DNA from: a virus
Direction: 5' to 3' (one strand)
Virus record (IMG/VR): IMGVR_UViG_3300008259_000251
Location: 1 to 21,811 of that record
DNA length: 21,811 nucleotides
Position 1 is the first letter of the stretch. The number at the start of each line of letters is the position of its first letter. Position numbers and translations under genes: made by a program. Below, one piece after another: positions 14,696-21,756 of this stretch. Below the pieces are notes generated by a model. That model made no database searches, was not told the DNA's origin, and saw nothing but the letters and a program-made list of their open reading frames with translations.

Positions 14696-16258
14696 TTAGT
14701 CTACATCTCTATCAGTTTTATCTGGTTGAAAAAATTCCGGGGCATTCGATTCGTGCAATTGCCAAGGTTCGTGCATAGGTACCCGCCACATTACTGTCTT
14801 TAATTTTTCCTCCGACTGGTATCTCTTCTTCTGACCCCAGCCAACTGTGATATCACTTACTGGTACCTCATGAAGTGACAAAGGCTCAATAGCTTTAGCT
14901 TTATCAGATGAAGAAGCGGTAGGACCATTCATGTCAATTCTACTGGCAGTTTCTTTATATCGACCCCCAGCTTTGATATCCATTGTACCCGAGGCTGTAT
15001 TTTTAAAATTACCGCCTGAATTAATGTCAAAATTTCCTGCGCTGGTTATTTTAGTGTTAGCTCCAACAACGTGTTCGTATTCAGCACCTATAGTCAGTTT
15101 CCCGTCTTTGCCTGCAGTGATTAAAAAATCTGTAGCTATGTCGGCTTGTAGTCGTCCAGAGGCTGCTCGCATATTGATGTTTCTGCCAGCTTCAAAATTG
15201 ATATCCCTATCAGCTCGTATATTCAAATCGTTTTCAGTATGAATAGACACAGAATCTTTTGCATAAATGTCTATTTTACCGTTGCTGGTTAGTTCTATCC
15301 AGGCGGTGCCTTTGGAGTTTGCAATGTAGATTAAATCTTCTGTGTTGTGAAGCAACAACTGGTGTCCAGTACGAGTACGCACTCGAAAATATTCATTGTA
15401 AGGAATGGTGGGGTCACCTTTTTCTCCCTCGAGAGTATCTGCGTATTCTCTAGGACCTTCTCCTGCAGGCTTTTTTCTTTGATATTGATCATCACCGTCA
15501 TCAAATACCAACTGAGTACCACCCAGTCTGCTTACAAACACCGGGGCAGGACTTTGACTTTGTTTTGTACCTATACTTTTTTTCAATGCGCCTGGGCGGC
15601 GATCTAACGGGCCTGGGGTGCTTATGCCAAATACCATGTTTGGTACAGACCTTCTAGAAGTAGATGTTGTTGCGCCTCTAATGTCGTCCTCTAATAATCC
15701 CTGTTCTAGAAATCTATCAGCTATAGGATGCACTGGTTTTTTTATTTTATCCACCGCCATGTTTTTGTCAAGAGTATTAGCGGCTCTGTTTATTTCTCCT
15801 ACTGGCAGAGGTTGTTTTGTATCAAATTTTTCTTTATCACTATCAGATAGTTCAACATCTGTAGATGCAGCAATTGCCGGAATCATATTATTGGTAAATC
15901 TACCGGGCACACAACTGATCCAATATCCCTGTGAAGGATCTCCGTCTACAAATGCCACAAGAACAGTTACTCCAACGTCTGGTGGAATAAACCACATCCC
16001 GTAACTTTTTTGTGTATCATTAAAATCTGTTTTGTTTTTCCCCATAAATTCATAAGCCGTTGAGCCATAAAATGGGCTGGCAAACATCACTGAATAGGTC
16101 TGATTTACATCACCTATTATGTTTCCGTCTCTTCTTAACAGGGTGACCTGGAGTCCTCCCATAAATGCTGGATCAAGATGACTGATTACCCTGGCCAGGT
16201 ATAACCCTGCGCCCATGTCTCTTTTTCTAGTATTACCTAATCTTTTTTCAGTAGACAA
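14696..16258 (-). CDS. 5: Baseplate central spike/hub protein gp5-like, no lysozyme domain
   Basis: This 520-aa protein resembles gp5/VgrG-type spikes, which trim the end of the tail tube and pierce the cell envelope. Residues about 18-125 look like the N-terminal OB-fold (LARVISHLDPAFMGGLQVTL, then WFIPPDVGVTVLVAFVDGDP and YWISCVPGRF). Residues about 290-440 form a repetitive beta-helix with regular hydrophobic alternation (DIYAKDSVSIHTENDLNIRA, INFEAGRNINMRA, NFDINSGGNF). The ending includes MWRVPMHEPWQLHES. The T4 lysozyme domain (roughly residues 174-339 in T4) is missing; a Pro/Gly/Ser-rich linker lies there instead. The start is a TTG at 16258, supported by GGAG six bases upstream inside the end of the preceding gene, whose stop lies 1 base before. 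The spike role is fairly certain; how the cell wall is cut must be solved by another protein. Confidence 0.88.
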   Translation of the reverse strand: MSTEKRLGNTRKRDMGAGLYLARVISHLDPAFMGGLQVTLLRRDGNIIGDVNQTYSVMFASPFYGSTAYEFMGKNKTDFNDTQKSYGMWFIPPDVGVTVLVAFVDGDPSQGYWISCVPGRFTNNMIPAIAASTDVELSDSDKEKFDTKQPLPVGEINRAANTLDKNMAVDKIKKPVHPIADRFLEQGLLEDDIRGATTSTSRRSVPNMVFGISTPGPLDRRPGALKKSIGTKQSQSPAPVFVSRLGGTQLVFDDGDDQYQRKKPAGEGPREYADTLEGEKGDPTIPYNEYFRVRTRTGHQLLLHNTEDLIYIANSKGTAWIELTSNGKIDIYAKDSVSIHTENDLNIRADRDINFEAGRNINMRAASGRLQADIATDFLITAGKDGKLTIGAEYEHVVGANTKITSAGNFDINSGGNFKNTASGTMDIKAGGRYKETASRIDMNGPTASSSDKAKAIEPLSLHEVPVSDITVGWGQKKRYQSEEKLKTVMWRVPMHEPWQLHESNAPEFFQPDKTDRDVD

Positions 16259-16259
16259 T

Positions 16260-18497
16260 TTATGCTCCGGCTGCTATGGCAGCATCAACAACAGATGACA
16301 CATCTTTTTGTTCTTTTAATGTATACAACAACACTTGAGATTTGCTTATATTACTTTGTCCTTCATAGGACTGAGGCTGTCCAGTCATCCTGATCAATTT
16401 TAAAGTCTGTTGAAAAGTTCCAGCACTAAATTTGTGACCACAACTAACTACTTTATAAATTCCGCTAAATGGACTTACTATTTCACCTTTGGGGAAATTC
16501 CATAGACCACCTTGGCCAGTAGTGCCTAAATTTGGTTCTATAGGTGTTCTAAAAGTAACATAAACATAAACATCACTTCCTTCATAATTCATTGTAAGAT
16601 CACCGTTAACCTGCGAAGAAGGTCCCTTGGGTGCAAGATAATTGCCTAGTCCGGTATCAACTAACCAAAATGGATCACCTAGAATATCAATAGTTAAATT
16701 GATAAGATCTGCGGAATTATTTAAAAATGCATTTTGAAAAGTATCTGCTACTCTTCTTTCTGTACTTACATCTCCCGAACCCCCCGAAATTGGTGGTCGT
16801 CCAGCTGCTTCGTCTGGTTTAACTGACTTACTTCCAGTGACTGATGCGGCAGTTTCTGGTTTGCTTCCAGTTTGTAGTTCCGCTTTATTGGTTTTTTCTT
16901 TGCCAGACTCATTGGTATCTTTGCTTTGATTGGTTGCAGTCTGCTCCGGAGGCGAGATAGGTCGTCCTGTGTAAAACATATTGTCTATGTCTATATCAAA
17001 CTTTAAAACATCAAGATTTAATCCTGTGTATATGTAATCGTACTGTTTGGCAATAATTTTTTTAAGTTGCGAAAGTCCAGGCGAAGCAGCAGTGGGATTT
17101 TTTAAAATATCACTGTGAACTTTAAATGGCAACACTCTAAAGATTATCCTTTTAGCATACTCATTACGTGAGATGTCAAAATCTAATAGTTGTATTTGAA
17201 CATCAATTCTAAACCACTCAATTTCTCCCGTACTGGCGTTTATGTTTTTTTCAACAATGGCATTTTTAGCATAGTTACTGCTTAACACACATTGGGTTAT
17301 GATATCAGTTAACGATTGATTTTGTGCAAATTTAAATTCTCTAACACTGGGATCAATGGTCATTTTATTGCGCTGAACTAGTCCTGTTTTTTCATCTCGT
17401 ACATCACCTTCTAGACTGCTTACATATGTTCCGCCAGAGCTTGGAGTGAATCCCATGGAATTTTTATCTATGCCTAACGGACCTTCTCCAAAATTTAAAG
17501 AGTCTTTTGAATTAGATCCAATATCTTGTGATTTGATTTGCGAAGGGGGTGCAGCGGCTTTGTCTAGAGAAGATCCTATTTCAGGATCAAGTCCAACGCT
17601 GTCACTGGCATCAGTAGGGAAAACTATCAAATACTTGTTGGGAATTCCTCCTTGTTTTTTTACAGAGTTTATTTCCCTTTCATTGAGCACTGAAGTTAGA
17701 CTTCTAGGACCAGATGCTAAAAGTTCTTTTAGAGTATCTCCAACAATAGCAATGTCTGAAAATGACTGATTTAGTGTATTTGAAAATCCCTGATGACTGT
17801 AAGGTATACATTCGCATTTGTAATTGCTGCCGCCTTCATTTACACTGAATTTTACTTTTTTAAATTTTACCGTCCAATATCTTGCCAGCTGATCGGTGCT
17901 GGCAAAAACATTACCGTCGTCTGTGAATCCTAAAAATTCAAGTTTTAAAAGATAGGGCGCATTATCTAGATAACTGGCATATCCAGCATTTATAGCAGCT
18001 ACCTGCATGCTCTGCAACAGCAGTCCCATACTATAGGGTTCATATATATCAAAACTAAATGATACAGCATTGGTGTTTCCAGTTTTTTCTGAGGCAGCAA
18101 CAACAGTATGCATTTGAAAATTATCTACATAATATTCGGGCGAGCCGTTTACGGTATTTGTACGATTACCTCCAAATCTGCCAGCAGATGCAAAAATTAT
18201 AGATGATTGAGTTTTTGCGCCTGATTTACCATTATAAGAATCGTTTAACCATATAGATGGATTTCCTCTATATGATTTGGGATCATTGAACTGCTTAGGT
18301 GTAAGGCAGGCCATGCTCCATAATGGAACATAACTGGCAAACTTATGCAACGGATTAATATATGGTGGTCCGCTGGCGGCGGCTGCTCCTGCTGGCGAAG
18401 CCGATGCAGAATTGTCTCCCGATTCCTTAGTTGTGTTAACTGTAGCACCTACGCTTTGAACGGCTGTGACTACCCTGGCTAAGTTTTGAGAAATCAT
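16260..18497 (-). CDS. Putative baseplate hub protein (745 aa, gp27-like position)
   Basis: The gene directly precedes the gp5-like spike with a one-base gap, which suggests the partner that forms the hub cylinder under the tail tube. After a low-complexity N-terminus (Ala/Ser/Gly-rich, about residues 1-45), residues about 125-260 contain tube-like beta strands (AVSFSFDIYEPYSMGLLLQS, YLLKLEFLGFTDDGN, YWTVKFKKVKFSV). The C-terminal third has FRTPIEPN and then GIYKVVSCGHKFSAGTFQQT followed by LKLIRM, a pattern common at the ends of phage hub proteins. A charged, low-complexity linker (about 515-585, rich in Lys/Glu/Ser/Gly) separates two parts. T4 gp27 is 391 aa, so this is much longer; I cannot claim sequence homology by eye. 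AGGAG lies four bases before the ATG, overlapping the end of the gp53-like gene. Other structural roles remain possible. Confidence 0.7.
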   Translation of the reverse strand: MISQNLARVVTAVQSVGATVNTTKESGDNSASASPAGAAAASGPPYINPLHKFASYVPLWSMACLTPKQFNDPKSYRGNPSIWLNDSYNGKSGAKTQSSIIFASAGRFGGNRTNTVNGSPEYYVDNFQMHTVVAASEKTGNTNAVSFSFDIYEPYSMGLLLQSMQVAAINAGYASYLDNAPYLLKLEFLGFTDDGNVFASTDQLARYWTVKFKKVKFSVNEGGSNYKCECIPYSHQGFSNTLNQSFSDIAIVGDTLKELLASGPRSLTSVLNEREINSVKKQGGIPNKYLIVFPTDASDSVGLDPEIGSSLDKAAAPPSQIKSQDIGSNSKDSLNFGEGPLGIDKNSMGFTPSSGGTYVSSLEGDVRDEKTGLVQRNKMTIDPSVREFKFAQNQSLTDIITQCVLSSNYAKNAIVEKNINASTGEIEWFRIDVQIQLLDFDISRNEYAKRIIFRVLPFKVHSDILKNPTAASPGLSQLKKIIAKQYDYIYTGLNLDVLKFDIDIDNMFYTGRPISPPEQTATNQSKDTNESGKEKTNKAELQTGSKPETAASVTGSKSVKPDEAAGRPPISGGSGDVSTERRVADTFQNAFLNNSADLINLTIDILGDPFWLVDTGLGNYLAPKGPSSQVNGDLTMNYEGSDVYVYVTFRTPIEPNLGTTGQGGLWNFPKGEIVSPFSGIYKVVSCGHKFSAGTFQQTLKLIRMTGQPQSYEGQSNISKSQVLLYTLKEQKDVSSVVDAAIAAGA

Positions 18498-18498
18498 A

Positions 18499-18798
18499 TC
18501 ACACTCCTAGATACTTTTGAAGATTTGATTTCTTGGGGCAAAAAATTTTTCTTCCTGGTTCAAAATCATAGATAGGATCTCTAATAGTATCCATATTCCT
18601 TTGAGCAAACACCCACCATAATTTAGGATCTCCGTAAAGGTCATAGGCCAACAGGTCCGGTCTATGTCTGTATTGTCCCTCAATAGCATACAAAAAATCA
18701 TCAGGTTCGGACGGAACTGGTCGTATTTCTAACAATTCAAGATAGAGATTGTTTTGCGGCGTATTGGCCCAAGGAGAAGATCTTTTATACTCGGCCAT
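18499..18798 (-). CDS. 53: Baseplate wedge protein gp53-like
   Basis: The 99-aa product carries the gp53 core: YRHRPDLLAYDLYGDPKLWW followed by VFAQRN and then DPIYDFEPGRKIFCP, a LysM-like arrangement seen in T4 gp53 and related small wedge proteins. In T4, gp53 joins neighbouring wedges and locks the baseplate iris around the hub. T4 gp53 is 196 aa; here only the core remains. The ATG directly follows the TAA of the upstream tube-cap gene and has GGAAG upstream, so translation is probably coupled. Its place between tube-cap and hub genes fits a baseplate assembly operon. Confidence 0.85.
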   Translation of the reverse strand: MAEYKRSSPWANTPQNNLYLELLEIRPVPSEPDDFLYAIEGQYRHRPDLLAYDLYGDPKLWWVFAQRNMDTIRDPIYDFEPGRKIFCPKKSNLQKYLGV

Positions 18799-19431
18799 TT
18801 AGATACTTCCTACAATTGAACCGTTGGCATAATTTTTTAAGTTAAACTCTCGAAGTTTTGTTCTATTATAAATTGGAGATACTGTTACTGAAATTTCACT
18901 TACTACAGGAACCCAAGTTGAAGAATTATTTTTATTGCATTTGATGTAATTGACTTCAGGAGGCAGTGTTACACTGAACGATTTTATGATAACCGGAACA
19001 CTGTTGAATACTCTTGAACCATATCCAGAAAGATTACAGATAATTGGTGGATTTCCCACATTATCTCCTGAACCAAACCACATCTTGGTTGCTGTTTTAA
19101 AAAATGTTGTTGCTTCAATCCAATACTCTGCGTCTTTTGCAGTTTCTGCAGAAAACTCTCCAGTGATTGTGATGTCGTCTATTTGACTGTTTTTATATGC
19201 TTGAAAAGGTTGATTACTATGCACGGGATCAATTTGTGTATAATTCGCTTTAGAGGACACAGTAACACTAGGAGTGTAAGGCCATACTACACCGTTGGTA
19301 CTTTGCAATCTTTCAAATGCATTACCAAATAGTCCAAAATTTGCATTTTGCTCGGCCAAGACTGAGTATATTGTTGAGGGCACCTGCGGCGCTGGAAATT
19401 GAAGTAGCCAGTGATTGCAATCCGGAACCAA
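18799..19431 (-). CDS. Tail tube cap/baseplate protein gp48/gp54-like, C-terminal part (second frame)
   Basis: This frame encodes the folded part of a tube-cap protein. It contains GVVWPYTPSVTVSSKANYTQ, a helix (AKDAEYWIEATTFFKTATKM), a proline strand (NPPIICNLSGYGSRVFNSVP), and VIIKSFSVTLPPEVNYIK followed by SEISVTVSPIYNRTKLREFN. This strand-helix-strand order resembles the C-terminal halves of T4 gp48 and gp54, which sit on the hub and start tube assembly. The frame is open from a stop at 19450-19452; the listed start is a TTG, and a GTG lies at 19383, but neither has a Shine-Dalgarno site. The first residues after the TTG look non-native, while convincing protein begins near VLAEQNANFGLFGNAF. 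It is therefore more likely the continuation of the upstream frame (19786-19322) by a +1 shift than an independent gene. Joined, the product would be about 328 aa, close to T4 gp54 (320) and gp48 (364). Confidence 0.7.
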   Translation of the reverse strand: MVPDCNHWLLQFPAPQVPSTIYSVLAEQNANFGLFGNAFERLQSTNGVVWPYTPSVTVSSKANYTQIDPVHSNQPFQAYKNSQIDDITITGEFSAETAKDAEYWIEATTFFKTATKMWFGSGDNVGNPPIICNLSGYGSRVFNSVPVIIKSFSVTLPPEVNYIKCNKNNSSTWVPVVSEISVTVSPIYNRTKLREFNLKNYANGSIVGSI

Positions 19432-19786
19432 GCCCGCCGGCTGACAATCCTAGTTTACTAATACTGGCTCCGATGTCAGCAGCTCGATTTGATAGATCCC
19501 CAACATTAGGTAGACTCTGTGCAAGATTTGCCACATTGCCTAAAGCTGTTTTTGCAAATCCAGCAAGTTGGTTGGCTCCGCTTTGAAGATCGCCGGTTAC
19601 ACCGCCGAGTGGACCTAGGCCGCTGTTTAAAGCTCCTCCGAGCTGGGCTACTTTTAAGTCTAAACCGCTTTTAAGCGAAGCAAACTTTTCTCCCACTGCA
19701 GAAACATTAGCTGCATTGGTCACTGAGGACACAGCTTCAGATACTGATGCAATAAGTTTTGCTTGCGGATTGATTGGCAATGGCAT
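19322..19786 (-). CDS. Tail tube cap/baseplate protein gp48/gp54-like, N-terminal part (first frame)
   Basis: This is the first gene of the late minus-strand operon. The ATG has CGGAGA seven bases upstream and lies about 20 bases after a late-promoter box. The 154-aa frame is low in complexity: rich in Ala, Gly, Ser and Leu with amphipathic stretches (VAQLGGALNSGLGPLGGVTG, LGLSAGGLGSGLQSLATSIS). It then ends in a short, out-of-character tail (LGRAKCKFWTIW). T4 gp48 has a comparable low-complexity Ser/Asn-rich N-terminal region before its folded tube-like part. The coding character passes to the overlapping frame at about 19322-19380, so I read this as the N-terminal half of one gp48/gp54-like protein. 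If it really is a separate gene, its role is unknown. Confidence 0.65.
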   Translation of the reverse strand: MPLPINPQAKLIASVSEAVSSVTNAANVSAVGEKFASLKSGLDLKVAQLGGALNSGLGPLGGVTGDLQSGANQLAGFAKTALGNVANLAQSLPNVGDLSNRAADIGASISKLGLSAGGLGSGLQSLATSISSAAGALNNILSLGRAKCKFWTIW

Positions 19787-19805
19787 AATAAATCTCCGTA
19801 TACTC

Positions 19806-19813
19806 TATTTATT
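19806..19813 (-). promoter_or_regulatory. Late promoter box AATAAATA for the baseplate operon
   Basis: Read on the minus strand the sequence is AATAAATA followed by GAGTATACGGAG. It fits the T4 late-promoter -10 box (TATAAATA) and the NATAAATA form described for marine T4-like phages, which is recognised by RNA polymerase carrying gp55. The transcript would start near 19799 and reach the Shine-Dalgarno site almost at once, then the ATG at 19786. I noticed no second exact copy elsewhere on either strand, which fits one long late transcript. Confidence 0.7.
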
Positions 19814-19825
19814 CTTGAAAAAATG

Positions 19826-19834
19826 TGCTATAAT
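19826..19834 (+). promoter_or_regulatory. Extended -10 promoter (TGC-TATAAT) for gp55
   Basis: A perfect TATAAT at 19829-19834 is preceded by TGC, making an extended -10 element that needs little -35 contact. The -35 position (about 19806-19811, TATTTA) is poor and coincides with the late box of the opposite strand. The gp55 Shine-Dalgarno AGGAGA (about 19844-19849) and ATG (19856) follow. It is probably an early or middle promoter used by the host sigma factor. Confidence 0.65.
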
Positions 19835-19855
19835 ATAAGTAATAGGAGAACCCAT

Positions 19856-20704
19856 ATGATAACTACCGTACCTAAAATCAAGTATCTAACCAATAAAGAT
19901 TTACTAAAAGAAATACATTTAAGTAAAAATACCTACTGTTATTTTGAAAAATCTGAATACGCAGACTATGATTTAATTGTATCTGATTTATCAAAAATCA
20001 ACATACGCACCATAGCAGACGCCAAAAGAAATAAAGCATCTAAACTGTCAAAGTCTGCACAAGAGCAGGCACAGCTGACAAGTAGCAAAAAACTACCTGC
20101 TAAAGAATTTGAAGTTGACTACAAGAAGGTAGCAAAAACTGATGTTGTATTTAGAATAATGACGTTTGATCATATTCCCCTGGCTCCTGGACGTAAAAAG
20201 ACCTTGAAGAATACTGCTGACAGCCACGACAAGGTAAACTTTCCTCCATTCCAACACTGGAAGTTTGATGATAGCAATAACTTGGTGTGTGTAGGTAAAA
20301 GCCACTGGAAAGGCGATTTGATAAATGGTGCTTTTAACAAAGAACACGGAAAAATGACAAACAATCTAGCTCGTATGTTTTTAAAACTATGCGAGAGATA
20401 TGCCACTCGAGGCAACGTTCGAGGTTATACCTACAACGACGAAATGCGTGGACAGGCTATTCTACAGCTAACACAGATTGGTTTACAGTTTGACGAATCA
20501 AAATCAGACAATCCCTTTGCCTACTATACTGCTGCGGTTACCAATTCATTTGTTAGAATCATCAACATTGAAAAACGCAATCAAAATATTCGAGACGATA
20601 TTTTAGAAATTAACGGAATGAACCCTAGTTGGACTAGGCAAAATGCGTCAAGCGGTGGAGGAGCCGTGAGTACTGGATCTGTGGATGGTAGTGATTGGGA
20701 TTGA
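19856..20704 (+). CDS. 55: Late-transcription sigma factor gp55, with large internal insertion
   Basis: gp55 is the phage sigma factor that directs host RNA polymerase to late promoters. The ATG at 19856 is chosen because AGGAG lies just upstream; an in-frame start at 19763 would place 31 extra residues across the promoter. The 282-aa product matches T4 gp55 (185 aa) in two blocks. One is N-terminal KIKYLTNKDLLKEI (8-20; T4 has a KYNYVNNKELLQAI-like start). The other is the sigma core at about 168-250 (LARMFLKLCERY, YTYNDEMRGQAILQL, DNPFAYYTAAVTNSFVRIIN, then EKRNQN). Between them lie about 120 extra residues, including HWKFDDSNNLVCVGKSHWKG and HGKMT. The end is Gly/Ser-rich and finishes in an acidic DGSDWD. 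In T4 the gp55 C-terminus binds the gp45 clamp through an acidic/hydrophobic motif; this tail may do likewise. Identity is strong; the insertion has no assigned role. Confidence 0.9.
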   Translation: MITTVPKIKYLTNKDLLKEIHLSKNTYCYFEKSEYADYDLIVSDLSKINIRTIADAKRNKASKLSKSAQEQAQLTSSKKLPAKEFEVDYKKVAKTDVVFRIMTFDHIPLAPGRKKTLKNTADSHDKVNFPPFQHWKFDDSNNLVCVGKSHWKGDLINGAFNKEHGKMTNNLARMFLKLCERYATRGNVRGYTYNDEMRGQAILQLTQIGLQFDESKSDNPFAYYTAAVTNSFVRIINIEKRNQNIRDDILEINGMNPSWTRQNASSGGGAVSTGSVDGSDWD

Positions 20705-20730
20705 CCTAGCTGTTGTAAATGTGTTACAAT
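20701..20730 (+). promoter_or_regulatory. Sigma70-type promoter for gp47-gp46
   Basis: TTGACC (20701-20706) and TACAAT (20725-20730) are 18 bases apart, a good match to a host sigma70 promoter. The -35 element overlaps the gp55 stop codon (20702-20704). A TAAGGAG ribosome site (20734-20740) and the gp47 ATG (20746) follow. It would allow gp47/gp46 expression independent of readthrough from the gp55 promoter. Confidence 0.6.
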
Positions 20731-20745
20731 AACTAAGGAGATTCT

Positions 20746-21756
20746 ATGTCATTATTCAAAAAAGTAGCCTGTTTCACCGATATTCATTTCGGACTAAAGT
20801 CTGGAAGTCGTACACACAATCAAGATTGCGAAGATTTTGTCACTTGGTTCTGTGATACTGCCAAGGCACAGGGTTGCGAAACTGCAATCTTTCTAGGTGA
20901 TTGGCATCATAATCGTAGTACTACAGATGTCAGTACTATGAATTATACTGTCAGCAACTTAGAAAAGTTGAGTCAAAGTTTTGAAAAAGTCTATTTTATT
21001 CTAGGCAATCACGATCTGTTCTACAAAGATAAGCGTGAAATTAACTCTATTGAGTTTATGCGCCTGTTCCCAAATATTGTGCCTATTAAAGAAACATTGA
21101 CCGAAGGCGATGTTACAATTATGCCTTGGCTGATTGAGGACGAGTGGAAAACTATTCCTAATATCAAGAGCAGGTATTTGTTTGGTCATTTAGAATTGCC
21201 CAGCTTTTATATGAACGCCATGGTGCAGATGCCTGATCACGGAACAGTTCAACGTTCGCATTTTGCCAATCAAGAATACGTGTTTACTGGCCATTTTCAC
21301 AAACGGCAACAAGGTGGCAATATTGTATACATTGGTAATGCGTTTCCACATAACTATGCAGACAGCGGCGACGACGATCGTGGCATGATGATTTTAGAAT
21401 GGGGTGGCAAACCAGAATACAAAACTTGGCCTGGACAACCAGTTTATCGTACCTACAAACTCAGTCAGATCATTGACACTCCGGATAAGTTGTTACGTGA
21501 AAAGATGCACTGTCGTGTTACTAGTGACTTGCCTATCAGCTTTGAAGAAGCAAACTTTATTAAAGAACAATTTATTCCGCAGTATAAACTGCGTGAACTC
21601 ATGCTGATACCAGAAAAGGTAGAAGTAGAATCTAATCAGGTTCCTATCGATATTAACTTTGAAAGTGTTGATACTATTGTTATCAATCAGATATCTGCTA
21701 TTGACAGCGACTCCTACGACAAAAATATGCTATTAAGCATCTACAGCAACCTATGA
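20746..21756 (+). CDS. 47: Recombination endonuclease subunit gp47 (Mre11/SbcD-like)
   Basis: gp47 is the nuclease half of the gp46/gp47 complex, the phage counterpart of SbcCD and Mre11-Rad50, which resects DNA ends for recombination-dependent replication and degradation of host DNA. The 336-aa length equals the family norm (T4: 339). All metallophosphoesterase motifs are present: D-I-H at 12-14, G-D-W-H-H at 51-55, G-N-H-D at 87-90, G-H-L-E at 147-150 and G-H-F-H at 182-185, giving a full two-metal site. The ATG has AAGGAG five bases upstream. The stop overlaps the gp46 start as ATGA, so the two subunits are probably translationally coupled. The 55-47-46 grouping matches T4 order. Nothing suggests inactivation. 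Confidence 0.95.
   Translation: MSLFKKVACFTDIHFGLKSGSRTHNQDCEDFVTWFCDTAKAQGCETAIFLGDWHHNRSTTDVSTMNYTVSNLEKLSQSFEKVYFILGNHDLFYKDKREINSIEFMRLFPNIVPIKETLTEGDVTIMPWLIEDEWKTIPNIKSRYLFGHLELPSFYMNAMVQMPDHGTVQRSHFANQEYVFTGHFHKRQQGGNIVYIGNAFPHNYADSGDDDRGMMILEWGGKPEYKTWPGQPVYRTYKLSQIIDTPDKLLREKMHCRVTSDLPISFEEANFIKEQFIPQYKLRELMLIPEKVEVESNQVPIDINFESVDTIVINQISAIDSDSYDKNMLLSIYSNL

Noticed and set aside
15331-15522. Minus-strand 63-codon frame inside the gp5-like gene
   Set aside because: It overlaps the gp5 coding sequence in another frame and has no recognisable product.
12159-19586. Plus-strand frames opposite gp6, gp25, gp5, the hub and the tube-cap genes
   Set aside because: They are antisense shadows of well-supported genes; none has a convincing start signal or family motif.
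19763-19855. Upstream in-frame start for gp55 at 19763
   Set aside because: It would cross the promoter and overlap the start of the opposite gene; the ATG at 19856 has AGGAG upstream and gives an N-terminus matching T4 gp55.
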